A DNA stretch of 64,000 bases from Athripsodes cinereus (GCA_947579605.1 OX388309.1:21767071-21831070); one strand, 5' to 3'; shown: positions 22,851-35,870, counted from the stretch's first letter. Notes: generated from the sequence alone by a model not told the origin. Numbers and translations are program-made.

Positions 22851-23090
22851 GACCCGTGGTGTCCTCGGTGATGAATAGATCTCCCACTCTTTTCTGTAAG
22901 TTTTCGTGTGTCCTGTGCAGGAATTCGTAAAACCTCACGTAGGTACATGAAATAATTAACATTTGCAATTCAGTGAAGAGGCCTACCACCGATGGCTTAT
23001 TTTATTGGCATAGAGATGATAATCTGCATGTTCATTACTTGCAATATGTTCGTTGTCTATCCCACTTCCGTAGTTTGAAATGATAGTACA
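22851..23090 (+). repeat. Family C, nearly full, diverged
   Basis: ACCCGTGGTGTCCTCGGTGA, AGATCTCCCACTCTTTTCTG and CTATCCCACTTCCGTAG. It starts at the same 5' position as the 5342 and 32949 copies. Confidence 0.75.
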
Positions 23091-23432
23091 GAAGAAGTTA
23101 TATTTCTCGTATACGAGTGATTAAGCTTACATCAAATACGTGTACATATTTCACGTGTTCCCTTTACAAAATAATGATTTTCAAATATTTTGTTGGCTTT
23201 TTTTCAATTTAGCTTATCCAAACTGGAAAAGTCAATTTATGAAAAGCTCGTAGACAAAATATTTAAAAACTATTTCAGTCACCAGGTCCGTCATAACGCC
23301 TACATAGACATAATATCGTCAAACCACATCAACAAAGTTATTCCATATTAATTTACCTACATTTTTAATCGTGACTGTTATAATTCAAAAAAAATATGGA
23401 GTAAAAATAAGTATAACATAACATAACACGCA

Positions 23433-23660
23433 TAGACAGTTTACACAGATCGAGCTAGGCCCAAACTAAGATGTGAATCTTGTATTATGGGTACTACCGC
23501 GACGATACACATATAAACAATGCACTAAACATATATGCATGGAAGTCCCAGACTCAGAACAATTTGAAAAAGGTCATTCTTCACTTTGCCCTGGCTGGGA
23601 ATCGAACCCGAAACCTCGCCTTTGAGTCACGAGGGTTACCTCCGCGCCACACCGGCCGCC
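23433..23660 (-). repeat. SINE B
   Basis: Full antisense copy, from GACAGTTTACACAGATCGAG to the head GCGCCACACCGGCCGCC. The B-box is slightly changed (GGGTTCGATTCCCAGC on the minus strand). The open frame at 23480-23671 is within it. Confidence 0.85.
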
Positions 23661-24145
23661 TATACATATAAATGATTGACAGTTAATCTTTGCGTTATTT
23701 ACAGTTACCAATACTTAATACATATCTTATCAAATAAAGCACACTACACACATAATAAACCATAATCAAGTCTAAAATACACTGAAAATATGTAAATGAT
23801 CATAAAATGACATTTACATCATTTTCAAAACAACAATAGTATATTAAACTTTCTAGTTTCGAAGGCAGGACCTATTCAAAAGGAGAATAAATTTAAGTAC
23901 CATTCATAAAATCAAAGTAATAAACCAAAATTATCACAATAGGCATATCTACAATATGAATAAATAAATAAATGTTATAATATGCTAAATAAATATTAGT
24001 CAATATGTCACAACATTGTTATTTAGCAGAACTATTTAAATTAAAATGAGATTTTATACTCAATTTTAACTCAATAATTTATTAATCTTTAATTAACCAA
24101 AATACAAACAAACTTTTTTTAAATTTTAAGTTATTTTCAATAATA

Positions 24146-24340
24146 TTATACCATACCGTGAGGCAGCCAGCGGACCAACTGCATGCAATAAACATGCAGT
24201 TTGTCCACTCCGTGTCAATAAAATATAAGTATTCACAGTGGATGGCAAACCTCAATATAAATTGCAGGTGTTAATTATCTCATAAGTGAGGTTTCACTGA
24301 TACCTGCCTTTCGTAGGACACTCGAAAAAATCTTTACGTT
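24146..24340 (-). repeat. Family C, diverged
   Basis: Antisense: ACCATACCGTGAGGCAGCCA, GCATGCAATAAACATGCAG and CTGCCTTTCGTAGGACACTC. Confidence 0.75.
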
Positions 24341-24654
24341 TAATGCTGTTGAAAATATTTTGTCAAATCAAGCTCATTAATTTCTAGAAGAGAATTGTTT
24401 CTCAACAATTTTTCGAATAGTCTGCAATTGAATCAAACAGGTAGTCTGATATTTTCCGGAAGAGAAGAGATTTACATTATATTTTTCTAAAATTAACAAA
24501 GTTAATTCATGGTTAACGAATGAACGAATAATAAAGTTAAATGTTTGATGCCTGTGCCTACTTATGTTTACTCGTATGGTACCTAATGTCCGATGAAAGT
24601 GAAACTGATGTGAGCGATAATAAACAATATTAACATCATCGCCGACAAATATTA

Positions 24655-24740
24655 TTATTATTATTAATAATAACACCGCTAATAACACAAAGTGACGAGA
24701 AAATAACAGTACAATATAATATAATATAATATTGTTAACA
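24655..24740. repeat. Microsatellites (ATT)n and (TATAA)n
   Basis: An ATT/AAT run around 24655-24675 and about five TATAA units at 24713-24735. They explain the long antisense open frame over 24377-24784. Confidence 0.8.
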
Positions 24741-24904
24741 ATAACAAAGAAAATAATAAAAACATTATGCAATATCTTACACATTACAAACTTATTTGAG
24801 TAGGTACGCTAAGAGCCTCAGTGTTCAGGTAATTGTGTTTTTGTTATTCTCAGGTCATACGTTAAATATTATTACCTATTCCTACTTGTGATGAATAAAT
24901 GTCA

Positions 24905-24990
24905 AATGTGACATCCACGAACTACGCGGCTTGACCACGTGGATCAAATTTTCGTAAATGGCCGCGTGTTGAGTGAAAAAAATCGAGAAC
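24905..24990 (+). pseudogene. Diverged copy of the same LINE end, left part
   Basis: GCTTGACCACGTGGATCAAA and the following CGTGTTGAGTG match 48435-48480. The reading frame is lost. The right part of the same LINE end reappears at 25470-25565, so the copy seems split by about 480 bp. Confidence 0.6.
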
Positions 24991-25469
24991 GTTAGAACTT
25001 TTTTACTAAACCGACACAGAAATAATATCAGCCAAAACAATCCTATCAGCAGAATGTGTAGGCTATAATTATAATGTTTTATGTTCGCATCGCGTGGAAG
25101 GAGTGGAGGTTTTTGGTGATTAACGGGGTTCAGGAGACGTGTTGCTTCCAATTTGAGTACTTTGAGTAGTTGAGTTTATGGGTTTGATTAATTGAAATCA
25201 TATTTCATTATTCGAAATGCTTTACTTTTTTATAATTTATTTTCTGGAGCAATGGATGCAAGTTTAGTGTGAGCCAGGTTTAATAGACTTGTATTGGACG
25301 GGCTCTATTGGTTTGCCTATTACTCTAACATTTACTTTTTTTATTATTTTGGGGGGTTGGCCTGACTAGATCAATGTGATTTTTTTTCTTCTTTTATAAA
25401 TGTTTAGTGAACTCTGGGTGTGTGTCTATAAAATAAATAAATTAATCGGCGTACATCTACGAGATATTG

Positions 25470-25565
25470 CGTGGATCGGAAGAAACAAAAGAATTATGAA
25501 AAGATAGATTAATATGGCGTTCCGTTCTCTCTGTCTAATCCACCTGGGATTCATCGTGAGGATTT
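25470..25565 (+). pseudogene. Diverged copy of the same LINE end, right part
   Basis: Contains ATATGGCGTTCCGTTCTCTC and the stop-proximal segment with CCACCTGGGATTCATCGTGAG, matching 48555-48605. It completes the fragment at 24905-24990. The interval between them ends with ATAAATAAATTAA near 25430, like another LINE tail, consistent with a later insertion. Confidence 0.55.
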
Positions 25566-25569
25566 TCTT

Positions 25570-27229
25570 TAGTATGGAAGATTTTTATATTATAAAGTGT
25601 ACATCATTGAGTTAGTTACATTATACTCGTAGGTCTTCTATTACAATAATGTTCCATTAATTGTTTGCTATTAGAATAAATGTTAATCTGTACCGGTGCA
25701 ATCGCAGTTAACGATGAAAATGTTAGAAAGAACCGTGTTGCTGTTATTTAATAACATGGAATTAGCCTACATTAATAAGATGAACTACACCAATAATATT
25801 AAAGTTTTTTACTCTATACTTATCATTGAACTTTTGAAGAATTCATTAACTTTTCGAAGAACTTATTAGGTAGGTAGGTAGGTACTCACGATACGAAACT
25901 AATTGCATCAACTATTTTACTCATAACTGATTTTTAAACAAGTCGAGCACGACATTGATACTAATCTCGGTGCAACGAACCTTTTTCTTAATTTCACCAG
26001 TTTCTAAGTGTTTATTGTTTTAAATATTTTTATAAATAAACTTATACCATAATTATGTCATTTGTCTACGTTTAATTCATATAATTTCAGTCAATCAAAT
26101 AAAATAAGGTGTCCTATTTATTAAACAATGTAATTAAATCTAATTTACCTACTATATAAAAATAAATAAATTTCTATAAATGACATTTTTCATTATTGGA
26201 ATTACTATTTGTCGTGATTATTGGAATCGAATAACAATTTAAAGATATAAAACTAATTTTATTGGACTAATAAAAAAATATATTTAAATAAATAATCTAC
26301 AAAACATCCAAATACAATACATTTATGTAAGTACCTACTTAATGTCAATTTAAGATTATTTTTACCTATATTCATCGATTTAATAACAATATTAGATACA
26401 GAATAATATATCGTAGATATATTCGAGGTCGGTATTAAATGTTTCATAATATTGTCATTGTTAAAATTGATTTCTTTTATGCTTGGGAAAATTTGTTTTC
26501 ATGACAGGCCGTTCACGGTATTATTATTGGTAACAAAATATATGGATGATGTAAGTTTTGATATTAATATACGGTAATTATGTATTGAATTTGCGTGGGT
26601 TTCTATAAGCCTCACAGTCTATCGAGCTAATAAAATGATATTTTTATATGCAAATTTGAATTTTAGTATTGTGATAGTTTACAATCAACATTATTTGTAT
26701 TTATTTGTAATAGAAATATACTATGAAAGGTCAGATAGGTGATAGTTTATCTTTGAAACATTTTGGTTTAATTTTTTTTTTATTTTATTATAAGGTACCT
26801 ATACCTACTATGCTAAAAATTTGGAAATAGGGAAAATCGAACATTTTAAAGTCTTTATTTTTCTGATGCCAATATACAAATATTTTGGTAAAAAAAAACA
26901 ATATTTTTACAAGTTATTATACTACCTTGCGATAAACTAATCTGCAGTCATTGTTTATATAAACTTACAAAACATAATAGAAAAAGCCTTTGCCTACATT
27001 GTCATCTCTACACAATATTTAAAAAAATTAATAAGTCGACATTTAATATACGTACAAACACTTTATTTGTGCTGAGGTATTTCATGTAAAAAATAATGAT
27101 ATAAAAAAACTTCAAATTACCTGCTACATGTATGATACATAGTTGAAGCTTAAATTTCGTTAATAATTCCAGCAGTATGCGTATTTTATAAGCTATATAG
27201 AGAGTAATAATTACTGATGATGTACAAAA
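25570..27229. other. AT-rich intron sequence, nothing recognised
   Basis: Apart from the TAGG microsatellite at 25862, only AT-rich sequence; the antisense frame at 26259-26447 is low-complexity. Confidence 0.5.
25862..25884. repeat. Short (TAGG)n microsatellite
   Basis: Four TAGG units followed by TAC. Many such TAGGTAC words occur in the window. Confidence 0.75.
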
Positions 27230-27390
27230 TGAATTAGATAAGTAGATGAATTATTGTAATGTCATAGTTCTTGTAGTTTGTAAATTCTTTGATTAAATGC
27301 GAAATTTGTGTTTTTTTTATGTTATGTTTGTTTTTATGTTTTAGGCATTGATCGTGTATGTGATTAAATAAATAAATAAAAATAAATGTA
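27230..27390 (+). repeat. LINE 3' tail fragment
   Basis: T-rich 3'UTR-like stretch ending AGGCATTGATCGTGTATGTG then AAATAAATAAATAAAAATAAA. Family not identified. Confidence 0.4.
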
Positions 27391-28849
27391 CATCCGATAA
27401 AGTGGTTTAAAAATATTACATCCTGCTTTTCATTATCACTTACAAATCATTCTGTTCTATTCAAAACTGGAAAATGAGTACCTACTTTTTAACCTTACAA
27501 AACACAACATTCAAAACACTTCTATATATAGACAGACATTCATATTATTAAGTGTTTAGTACAGTGTAATTAGGAACATCACCTCAATGTAATGTATTAT
27601 GATGTGTGTAATTTTACGATAAATATCAAAAGTTGAAGTCAAAACGCTATTTAATATTATAATGTTTTACTTGCAGTGAATATAACTATGAACCTTATGA
27701 TAAAATGATGGGTACTATAATATTATATTGTTACTTTACCAAACTTAATAGTGATTGCTAATTTCATAACACGTCTATGGAAACAAATACATAATTACAG
27801 GAGCGTCTTTATACTAACACGTTACACACATTGGTTTTTGACATTGGTAGGTACTATAATAATATTACTATCTCATTGTAGTTTCTTTGTATATCTATTA
27901 ATTCTGAAAGTTATAAAAGCAAACGCTTCATACAACAATTTATTTCCAACAATTCATAATATCCACTTATTGTTTACAGATATAGTTTTATCATTTGTAC
28001 TTTTACACCCACGGAAATGCTCAAAAGCAAAACCTCGTTTTATTGTTACTTAAAAAGATAAAGAAAACAATCTCAGATTTGATCAATCAGGCTTTCATCA
28101 TCTTTGCCGTACTCAATATCAAAGAAATTCTGAAGCCACGGTATTTATAGGTACATCATTTTAAGATGTGATTGGATATAAACTGTGATTTATAAATAAT
28201 ATAAAAGCTCGTAAACACTTTCCTTAATTCTGATTGCCCGCCATAAAATGAATCAGTGATTGAATGAGTGAGCAAGACTGTGTGTATGTGAGCATGTTGA
28301 GATGACCGGAATGATTCAATTAATTTTTATAATATAAAAGAGTATAAATTTCTTTACTAAAATCCACACCTGATCTCCTTAAAATGAATTTCTCCGAGAT
28401 AAATCACCTGAATACTTAAATGTTTAACAGTAGGTATAATTTAATATCAAGATGGTGAGTTATTGTTCTTTCGATCAAAAGATTGATGGTTCTTATCCCG
28501 TTGCCTATCTACTATTTGTACATTCACGAGTCAAACTATAATTTAATATGAGGGTGTTTTTGGGATTACCATAATTTAAGGCTATTTTTTAATGATAAAA
28601 CTTATTTGCAGTCAACGAGCAGCTTTTTAGAGCTTTCTAAATTACATTTGAGCCTTCTATTAATTCGAATCGGTGTTATCTGGCTAGGTCTAGACCTTGA
28701 TTTAGGTTAGTGATCCAGTCATATTATTCAGTGCTAACAAATTCTGGTTACTTTAACCAATTATCTCATTGATCAATGTTTTACACAGCTAATATCTTAA
28801 CCTATCATAATATATATATCCTTACACAAGCATTAAGTTGCTTAAAAAG

Positions 28850-28950
28850 AGTGGAGTAAAATTATTGTAAATGGTATATTATGTTAAGTTTTGTTTTTAT
28901 TTGTAATTGTGAAAAATAGAATAAATAAAAATAAAAAAAAAATAAAAAAA
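28850..28950 (+). repeat. LINE 3' tail fragment
   Basis: AT-rich stretch ending in an A-rich AATAAAAATAAAAAAAAAATA tail in sense orientation. Confidence 0.35.
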
Positions 28951-29639
28951 TATGTAACTTTAAAAGGATCTATTGTACTGCACACGAATACATTACAGTT
29001 ATGTAACTTTATCATTTTATAAAATGTTAAATTACTTAACGATTTCCGACATGACATTTTTCATGAATAAATAAATAAAACGGTCAGCAATGTGAGGCAA
29101 TCAATAAAATAAATTAATCGCAACATCATCATCATCGTTTGCTTCTAATCGATAATGATATATTGCAAGTAATTCAATACAATGTTAATTTATAGACATT
29201 GATCGTGAGAAATGCAAGAAGTACATACTTATTTGTACTTATTAAACTGTATATAATATTTATCATTATTTATTTTAATTACATCCACAATCTTCTTACT
29301 AAGTATTGGAGTCATTGAAGATCCGTAAGTAAGTAGGTAGGTACTGACAATTATCTCGTAATATCAGATCCGTAATAACATCACTTGTATGTAACCTGTC
29401 ATTAATTATTACAATATTATTTGCCTGTAAGACGACTTTAGGTAGGTCGCCTTTGCATACTCTATGTCATAGTACATTCGTGAGATAGTTGTCCGTACAT
29501 GTTGCAGGTATTTACCTGATGACCAGTGAACAAATTAAAAGGGATTGAAAATGCTATAAAACGTGATATAATTATTACGATGATATAATATTATTGTTTT
29601 TTTTCTCTACAATTTATTTGGTTTATTTTTTACTATAAT

Positions 29640-29800
29640 GATTTGGTTTTTATTTTTACACCTTTGGGTTAGTTGGAAGAGATCGCGCCTTTGCGATAAA
29701 CTCGCCCTCTGTATATTGATTGTATCTAACTTGAATGTTTACCTTTTATGTAATTCTTTGTAATCAATGTTTAGTAAAGAATTAATAAATAAGTAAATAA
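29640..29800 (+). repeat. LINE 3' tail fragment (pair with 35730)
   Basis: TTGGGTTAGTTGGAAGAGAT, GCGCCTTTGCGATAAACTCG and TAATCAATGTTTAGTAAAGA precede an AAATAAGTAAATAAAT tail. The same order occurs at 35730-35870, so both are 3' ends of one LINE family. Confidence 0.6.
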
Positions 29801-30193
29801 ATATTATGTATGACACAGTCAATACTATTGGTTTTAAAATTGCAGTCGACTAAAGGGCGTTAAACAAACATCCCTTATCTCTCCATCATTTTTTACGAGT
29901 TACAGAAACCCTCCATAGGAACTGAATTTCTTTATAATTAAAGGTTCAGAGAGAGCATTTTGCATGTTGTTAATAAATTAACATCTGTTTGATCGCTGGT
30001 TGAACGATCCCTGAAAATATCTCAACGCAGCCATTATAATACAAGCGAGTGATTAAAAGATGGGATTCATACCATAAGACTTATTTTGATATTATTCCCT
30101 AAACTTTAAAAAGTTAGCGAAGTATTGCCATAAAAATTATCGAGCTTTTCGAAAAGAGAGTGAGTTTACTATTATATGCATATTTTCAAATTC

Positions 30194-30612
30194 TTCTACT
30201 ACAACTATTCCGTCACGGCATATCCCACAAGTGGGGTATTCAACAGACCAGCCGCATGGAATAAACGTGCAAACTGTCTTCTCTGTGCCAATAAAAAATT
30301 AAGACATTCTGGATGAGTGGCAAACTTCATCATGAAATTTAAGACATCAACATGGGTTCGTCGGTAGCCTGGAGGTAGAGTCTCGGCCTTCAGAACAAAG
30401 GGTCCGTGGTTCGATCCCAGGTGCCGGCAAACTCCCCTTTCACGGCACAAGCTTTTAGCTTAGTGTGAAAGGTGTATAAGGTTGTATTTGGGTTTATAAC
30501 AATCTCCAGATACATCTTTTGAAAAAAAAAAACATGTTTTTTTTCTCTTACTCGCACAAGAAAACTTACGGACAAGAGAAGAGGACCAAATCTCTGCCAG
30601 GTGCTCCACGGA
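30194..30612 (-). repeat. Family C, split by SINE A
   Basis: Antisense. Parts 30194-30348 and 30537-30612 bracket the SINE A at 30355-30530. Outer flanks share ATATTTTCA(A/G)ATTC (30180-30193 and 30613-30626; 13 of 14 identical), a good old target duplication. Confidence 0.87.
30355..30530 (+). repeat. SINE A, inserted in a second family C copy
   Basis: Same head and body as the copy at 2018. Flanked by the exact 6-bp duplication AACATG (30349-30354 and 30531-30536). Splits an antisense family C copy. The open frames at 30205-30575 arise from these repeats. Confidence 0.87.
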
Positions 30613-31282
30613 ATATTTTCAGATTCACACTAAAATAATACTTCGGGGTGCATATTATTCGATGTCAGTATTTAATCTCCTTGTGCCTTTTGCAAACGTG
30701 TCCAACGTACACATATAATATATAATAGTTATATTCCAAGCTGATGAGCGATGGTATAACACTGATATGAAACTGTATTACCAGTGATACTTTGACCTTT
30801 ATCAAGCCACGCATCCTAGATAATAATATATAAACACACATACCTACTGATCTCAAAAGCTATTTTTACATACATGCTTAGATATTTACAAGTGTCTGGC
30901 AATTAAACTAACGCAATATTTTACATGTTATTATTATTATTGTTATTTTACACCTCATAGATCTATTTAAATAGATACAAAATTAAATATCATAACTATA
31001 GGTACTTTGGTACCTAATAAAAATTATTTAATATCTACATAGTTTTTATATAACACATTTACGCAGTTTTGATGTAATAATGTTAAGTGTATGTATAATT
31101 TATTGAATTATTTATTACAAAAATCGTGAATAAATTTGGAAATAGGTACGCAAAATTATAAGCAATTTTAAAAATATTGTTGACATACATACTATTTCGT
31201 TAATTTTTTTAATTAAAAAAATATGTATACAACTTGGTGAAATAAAACATTATTTATGTTTTATTCTTTTCATAAATTAAAA

Positions 31283-31500
31283 TTGCTCCGTGGACTTCCC
31301 GGTAATGAAAATGTTACCAACTCTGTTCTCTAAACTTTTAAGTGGTCTGTATAAAACAGGTAGGTATTCATCGAACATCAGTGTAAGACATTTCACGTCT
31401 TCGAGCTATGCTATCCATTCTGAATGTCTCATTTTATATTATCTTGGAGTTGAAAATTTTCATGTTTTTTTCATGCAGTTACTACCTTATTTGTGGTGAT
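31283..31500 (+). repeat. Family C, diverged
   Basis: GCTCCGTGGACTTCCCGGTA, CTATCCATTCTGAATGTCTC and TTCATGCAGTTACTACC. The open frame at 31290-31499 is this repeat. Confidence 0.65.
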
Positions 31501-31559
31501 ACTAAATAGCAAAGTGATGGATAAAAAGTTATTAACGACTATAATAGGACTATATCATT

Positions 31560-31640
31560 TTTTCATTGTTATAGAGAGGAAAAATTTCATCTTTATTACA
31601 TGCAGCTGCTACCTTACCTACTTGTTAAAAAGGACAATGA
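31560..31640 (+). repeat. Family C 3' fragment, diverged
   Basis: ATAGAGAGGAAAAATTTCAT and TTACATGCAGCTGCTACC. Lies just after the previous copy in the same orientation. Confidence 0.45.
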
Positions 31641-32737
31641 AATTAAAGATGGGCTGATTAAGAACAATAATTATGTTGAATCTTTATTATATTATATTGT
31701 AAAAAAATTTATTTGTATGTTTCCCATTTTTTAAATAAATAAAAAAAATACGTTATAGCCAAGTGATGGATAAAAAGTTATTAGCGACTATAATAAGACG
31801 TACCTATATACGTAAGTAAATATTATCCATAAAAGAAAAACAAAAATAATAATTCACATAGGTATAGTAAGTTAACAAGAATAGATAAAAATAAATTTAC
31901 GCGAAATATTAACATATCTAATAAACATAATGCCAAACGATTAAAATAAATAAATTACGTTATTTCTATATTTTTATTTTGAATTTAAATCATAATCTTT
32001 TCACATCCTGTTTGTCAATAAACGTCAAGTTCAGACAATTTATGAAGAAGTCCTTGCATGGTTTTAAATATATTATTACCAAAACGCTTTTTAAACTTAA
32101 ACGATGTCGTAAACGTCTGCATATATGAGACAATATAACAATAAAATTATACAAAATACAATGCTTCTAAAATAGGGAACATGCATGTGTGAGGAATATG
32201 AAAAATTGTTATCTATTCATATTAATAAATATGCGCTGATCACGAATATCCTAATAAGAAACGATAAAATAAAAATTTTCATTCATTATTTTCATTTTAA
32301 AAATCCATATTTTCTGTTATTGAATTAGTCCGGTGTGACGTCGCTAGGCGCTATTTTGTATTGCCACACATTTCACTCTTAGTACTGTTTGTAGCGCCTG
32401 ATATTGTCAAACACTGTTTCGCCACGAGTGAACCTTTTTGCGGCGAAGTGCGAAAATTGCTTTTTTAAATGGTAATAAAAACCTTAAAAATGCACATTTA
32501 AAAATATAAAAAGCACCATATTTTTTTTAATTTTCTGTACTATTTTTTGGGTTGAAAATTTTTTTTTGTGAAAGTTCCCCATTAAATTTCTGTGAAAACC
32601 CGATCGATAAAAAAAAGATGAACGATAGTCTCGTAGCACAATCCTAAAATTTTGGGCGAGAGATCAGTGATTCAAAACTTATAACGGACTAGTTGTACCT
32701 TTATAAATACAATATGAAAAGATTTTATTACAAGGTT

Positions 32738-32795
32738 ACAATAGTTATTCAACTGGCTACCCCACTTATGCCAGATATTGTGATAATATAGATGA
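32738..32795 (+). repeat. Family C 3' fragment
   Basis: CAACTGGCTACCCCACTTAT and GATATTGTGATAATATAG match the 3' end. Confidence 0.6.
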
Positions 32796-33191
32796 TAGTT
32801 GGTATTACAAGGTTAGAAAATAATATTATTTTAACAAAATTCTATTTTATTTATAAACTTTTAGTATGGAATATGTACAATATCATTGCCTATTGTAATC
32901 GAACATCTTTTAAAACATATAATGTTATAAGAACTAGAGAAAAAATATTATCCCGTGGAGCACCCGGTAAAGAATTGGTCTCCCACTCTTCTCCTTAAGT
33001 TTTCGAGTGTCCTGTAAGAGGCAGGTGTTCGAAAAAATTAAGACATTGTACATCTTAATTTCAGCGATGAGGTTTGCCACCCATCCTGAATGACTTGATT
33101 TTATATTGGCACGAAGAGGACAACTTGCATGTTTCTTACATGCAGCTGGTCTGCTGGTTACCCCACTTGTGGGATATGCCGTGATGGTATA

Positions 33192-35154
33192 TTTATTTAT
33201 TTATTTATTCATTCACCAATGACACACTTCAGATAATACATGTAAGTTGAAACAATATACAAGAGACAAAATAATATAAACAATGTATTACCCTATTTAA
33301 AAGTGCGTACAATTTTCACTAATCACAATATTTTAAGCCCATAAGGTTGTCATCTATAATAAAATTTAATTTAATTTATAAAATAAGAATAAAACAGTAG
33401 TAATACAATAAACAACACTAAAAAATTAATAGTCATTACAAATCCACAATTTAAATTGAACAATTAAAAAAAAAAACTGAAAAACTATTCAATTAAAGAA
33501 CAAACCAATAAAAAACCATTAAAAATTTAAAAAAAAATTTAAAAAGTAAAAAGATTAAAAATTCAAAAGTAAAAAAACTAAAAAAATCCTTACACTAACA
33601 ACCCTGACAAACAGCAAGAGAATGGAAAGGGGAAAATCATTGGGATAAGTGGAACACCATCAAATAAGTAGGCAGTCAATTATATACTGTTCAAAATCTG
33701 CAAAACAGATATTTTAAAGCCACGAGGATTGCTCGCAAACATGTCGACGTCACAAAATCTATCGTTGTAGTTGCTTAATATACGGTAGAGGGGGTTACGC
33801 AAACCAGCATTAGTATGAGCTATACTTACGTTTAGAGGCCGGTTAGTTCTTCTTACTGAAGGTATGCGAAAACCGATTTTGGTCAATATTTGAGGGACAT
33901 CAACCTCTGATGTACATACCTTCCTCAAAATGCACGCATCCATCAATTCACGGCGCTTTGAGAGCTCCAATAGGTTCCCACAGAATGCATCACCGTACCT
34001 TCGTCCACACATTCGTAGAAATTTACGCTGTACACGTTCAATTGCTAAGATATATTTATCATATAACGGGTTCCAAATTGTAGAACAATATTCAAGCCGT
34101 GTTCTGGCGAGTGCGACATATAGTACTGTCATAGTCTTAGGATCTTTGAACTCTTTAGTTGTTCTTAAAATGAAGCCCAATGTTCTGTTACATTGTTCCG
34201 TGATATCCTCAACATGCGCCTCAAAATGAAGCCTGCTATCAAACGTAATGCCTAAGTCTCGTATTTTCTCTAGTTGGATCAAAATTTGACCGTTAATAGT
34301 ATATTTATGATTAATAATTTTTTTTATTTTTCGTAAAAGAAATCGAATTACACTTTTTTAAATTTAACTCTAGCTTATTAACGACACAGTAATCATAGAT
34401 CCTACCAAGATCCTCCTCCAGTTTCTCAGCATCCTCAATACAACGTATTTGCCGATATATCTTGAGGTCATCGGCAAAAAGCAGAAACTGGGAATGACGT
34501 ATGCAGTCACCTATGTCATTAATAAATGTCGAAAACAGCAATGGCCCCAACACTGAACCCTGAGGCACTCCGGACGTCACTGGAACATTATCAGAATTAA
34601 ATCCGTTCATCGTCACGGACATCAATCTGTCGGTCAAATACGATTTCAACCATCTCAAAAGATCGCCGTGAATACCATATTTGGAGAGCTTATTGAGTAG
34701 AATGGAATGGTCCACCTTATCAAAGGCTTTCTTAAAATCAGTATAGACAGAATCAACTTGTATTCGCTCATCCATGGAAGAAAACAAATACTCTGAGTAC
34801 ACCAAAAGATTAGTGACCGTAGACCTACCCCCCACAAACCCATGCTGCTCCTCCAGCAACCGCGGTCCCAAAAAATGCGCCAAACGATCCTTCACGACAG
34901 ACTCAAATACCTTTGATACAGGAGAAAGAATGGATATAGGTCTGTAGTTACTCATATCGGACTTGTCGCCCGTCTTATGTATGGGAGTAATATTGGCAGT
35001 TTTCCAGATTTTTGGAAAACATCCCTCTCTAACACTCATATTAAAAATAATTTGTAAAGGTTTAGCTATGTGTGGCGCACATCTTCTTAGTACCAATGAA
35101 GATAATCCATCTGGACCTATGCCCTTATTAATATCAAGATTTATCAATTTATCA
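33192..35154 (-). mobile_element. 5'-truncated LINE inserted into a family C element
   Basis: About 1.96 kb in minus orientation, with an (AAAT)n tail at 33192-33210. It is flanked by the 5-bp duplication GTATA (33187-33191 and 35155-35159). It splits a family C copy between its body (32949-33191) and its (TAG)8 tail (35158-35181). The LINE starts inside the region between endonuclease and reverse transcriptase, so it is truncated as is normal for target-primed insertion. 3'UTR 33192-33679 is A-rich. It is a different family from the element at 17594. Confidence 0.88.
33680..35154 (-). pseudogene. Reverse transcriptase fragment with one frameshift
   Basis: Reads from DKLINLDINKGIGPDGL at 35154 downward. 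Reverse transcriptase motifs include NYRPISILSPVSKVFE, QHGFVGGRST, YTDFKKAFDKVDH, SGVPQGSVLGPLLFS and FADD, then the C-terminal thumb and tail region (LGITFDSRL, LEYCSTIWNP, RVQRKFLRMC). The frame breaks in an A-run at about 34318-34331 (the frame stops at 34311), after which the C-terminal 200 residues continue in another frame to the stop at 33680. One A-run slip therefore separates two otherwise good frames, so the copy is dead but fairly young. An apparent N-terminal extension with about nine tyrosines comes from the (TAG)n repeat outside the element and is not LINE protein. Confidence 0.88.
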
Positions 35155-35729
35155 GTATAGTAGTAGTAGTAGTAGTAGTAGAAAAAATATAAGTTATCCT
35201 CTAACCATAATACAATATTCAATGAATTTAACGATTCATTTTTAATACAAAACAAGCACTAATATCTCACGTAAAAGAGCGGATACACATACAAGAAAAT
35301 ATTGTATTTTGTATACAAAAAATTACAAGCTTTAATGTACTTTATACTTCTATAATAGATGTACTCACACTTACAATAAATTTCTTAATTGTGGGTCAAC
35401 CGCGAAAGCGATGAACCTATCCAATATATTACATACGTTATATACTTATCTTGTGTTATTAAAATAGATAATACATAATAATAATTAGTAATTTTATATA
35501 ATTATGTACATATGTGCTTTTTTAATGTTTAAATAATCTTATATCAAGGCCTTAAGTTGATAATAATTTTGTATAAAGACTCGCATTGACTCTCTGCCTT
35601 CTCTTTATTTGGATATTAATGTAGAGTATCGTAACCTACAACATGCGTTTGAAAAGTTTCGTTTAATTTTTTGCACCGTTCAATGAATTATACGAATCTT
35701 ACAAATCAAAAGAGTACATAATTATATTA

Positions 35730-35870
35730 AATTTTGGGTTACTAGGAAAAGATAGCGCCTTTACGATTAACTCGACTTCTGTAAATTGATTGTATTATAT
35801 TTGAATTTATTGCCGTATAAAACTGTTTGTAATCAATGTACAGTAAAGAAAGAATAAATAAATAAATAAA
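35730..35870 (+). repeat. LINE 3' tail fragment (pair with 29640)
   Basis: GCGCCTTTACGATTAACTCG and TAATCAATGTACAGTAAAGA followed by (AAAT)4. Diverged copy of 29640-29800. Confidence 0.6.

Larger units (their letters stand above)
32949..35180 (+). repeat. Family C, full copy split by a LINE
   Basis: Body 32949-33191 (TATCCCGTGGAGCACCCGG to GTGATGGTATA) and tail (TAG)8 at 35158-35181 are separated by the LINE at 33192-35154. Outer exact 10-bp duplication GAAAAAATAT at 32939-32948 and 35181-35190; inner LINE duplication GTATA. Two nested insertions are thus both footprinted. Confidence 0.92.

Noticed and set aside
24377..24784. 135-codon antisense open frame
   Set aside because: Low-complexity Ile/Val/Phe content driven by AT microsatellites, no motif and no splice context.
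25862..25884. Telomere-like TTAGG repeats
   Set aside because: The unit is TAGG with only four copies; not the insect telomeric TTAGG array.
27751..28053. 100-codon hydrophobic open frame that could be a small membrane protein
   Set aside because: AT-rich DNA yields such frames by chance; no start context, conservation or family motif visible.
35155..35255. Poly-tyrosine N-terminus on the reverse transcriptase at 34311-35154
   Set aside because: It is translation of the antisense (TAG)8 tail of the family C element into which the LINE inserted.
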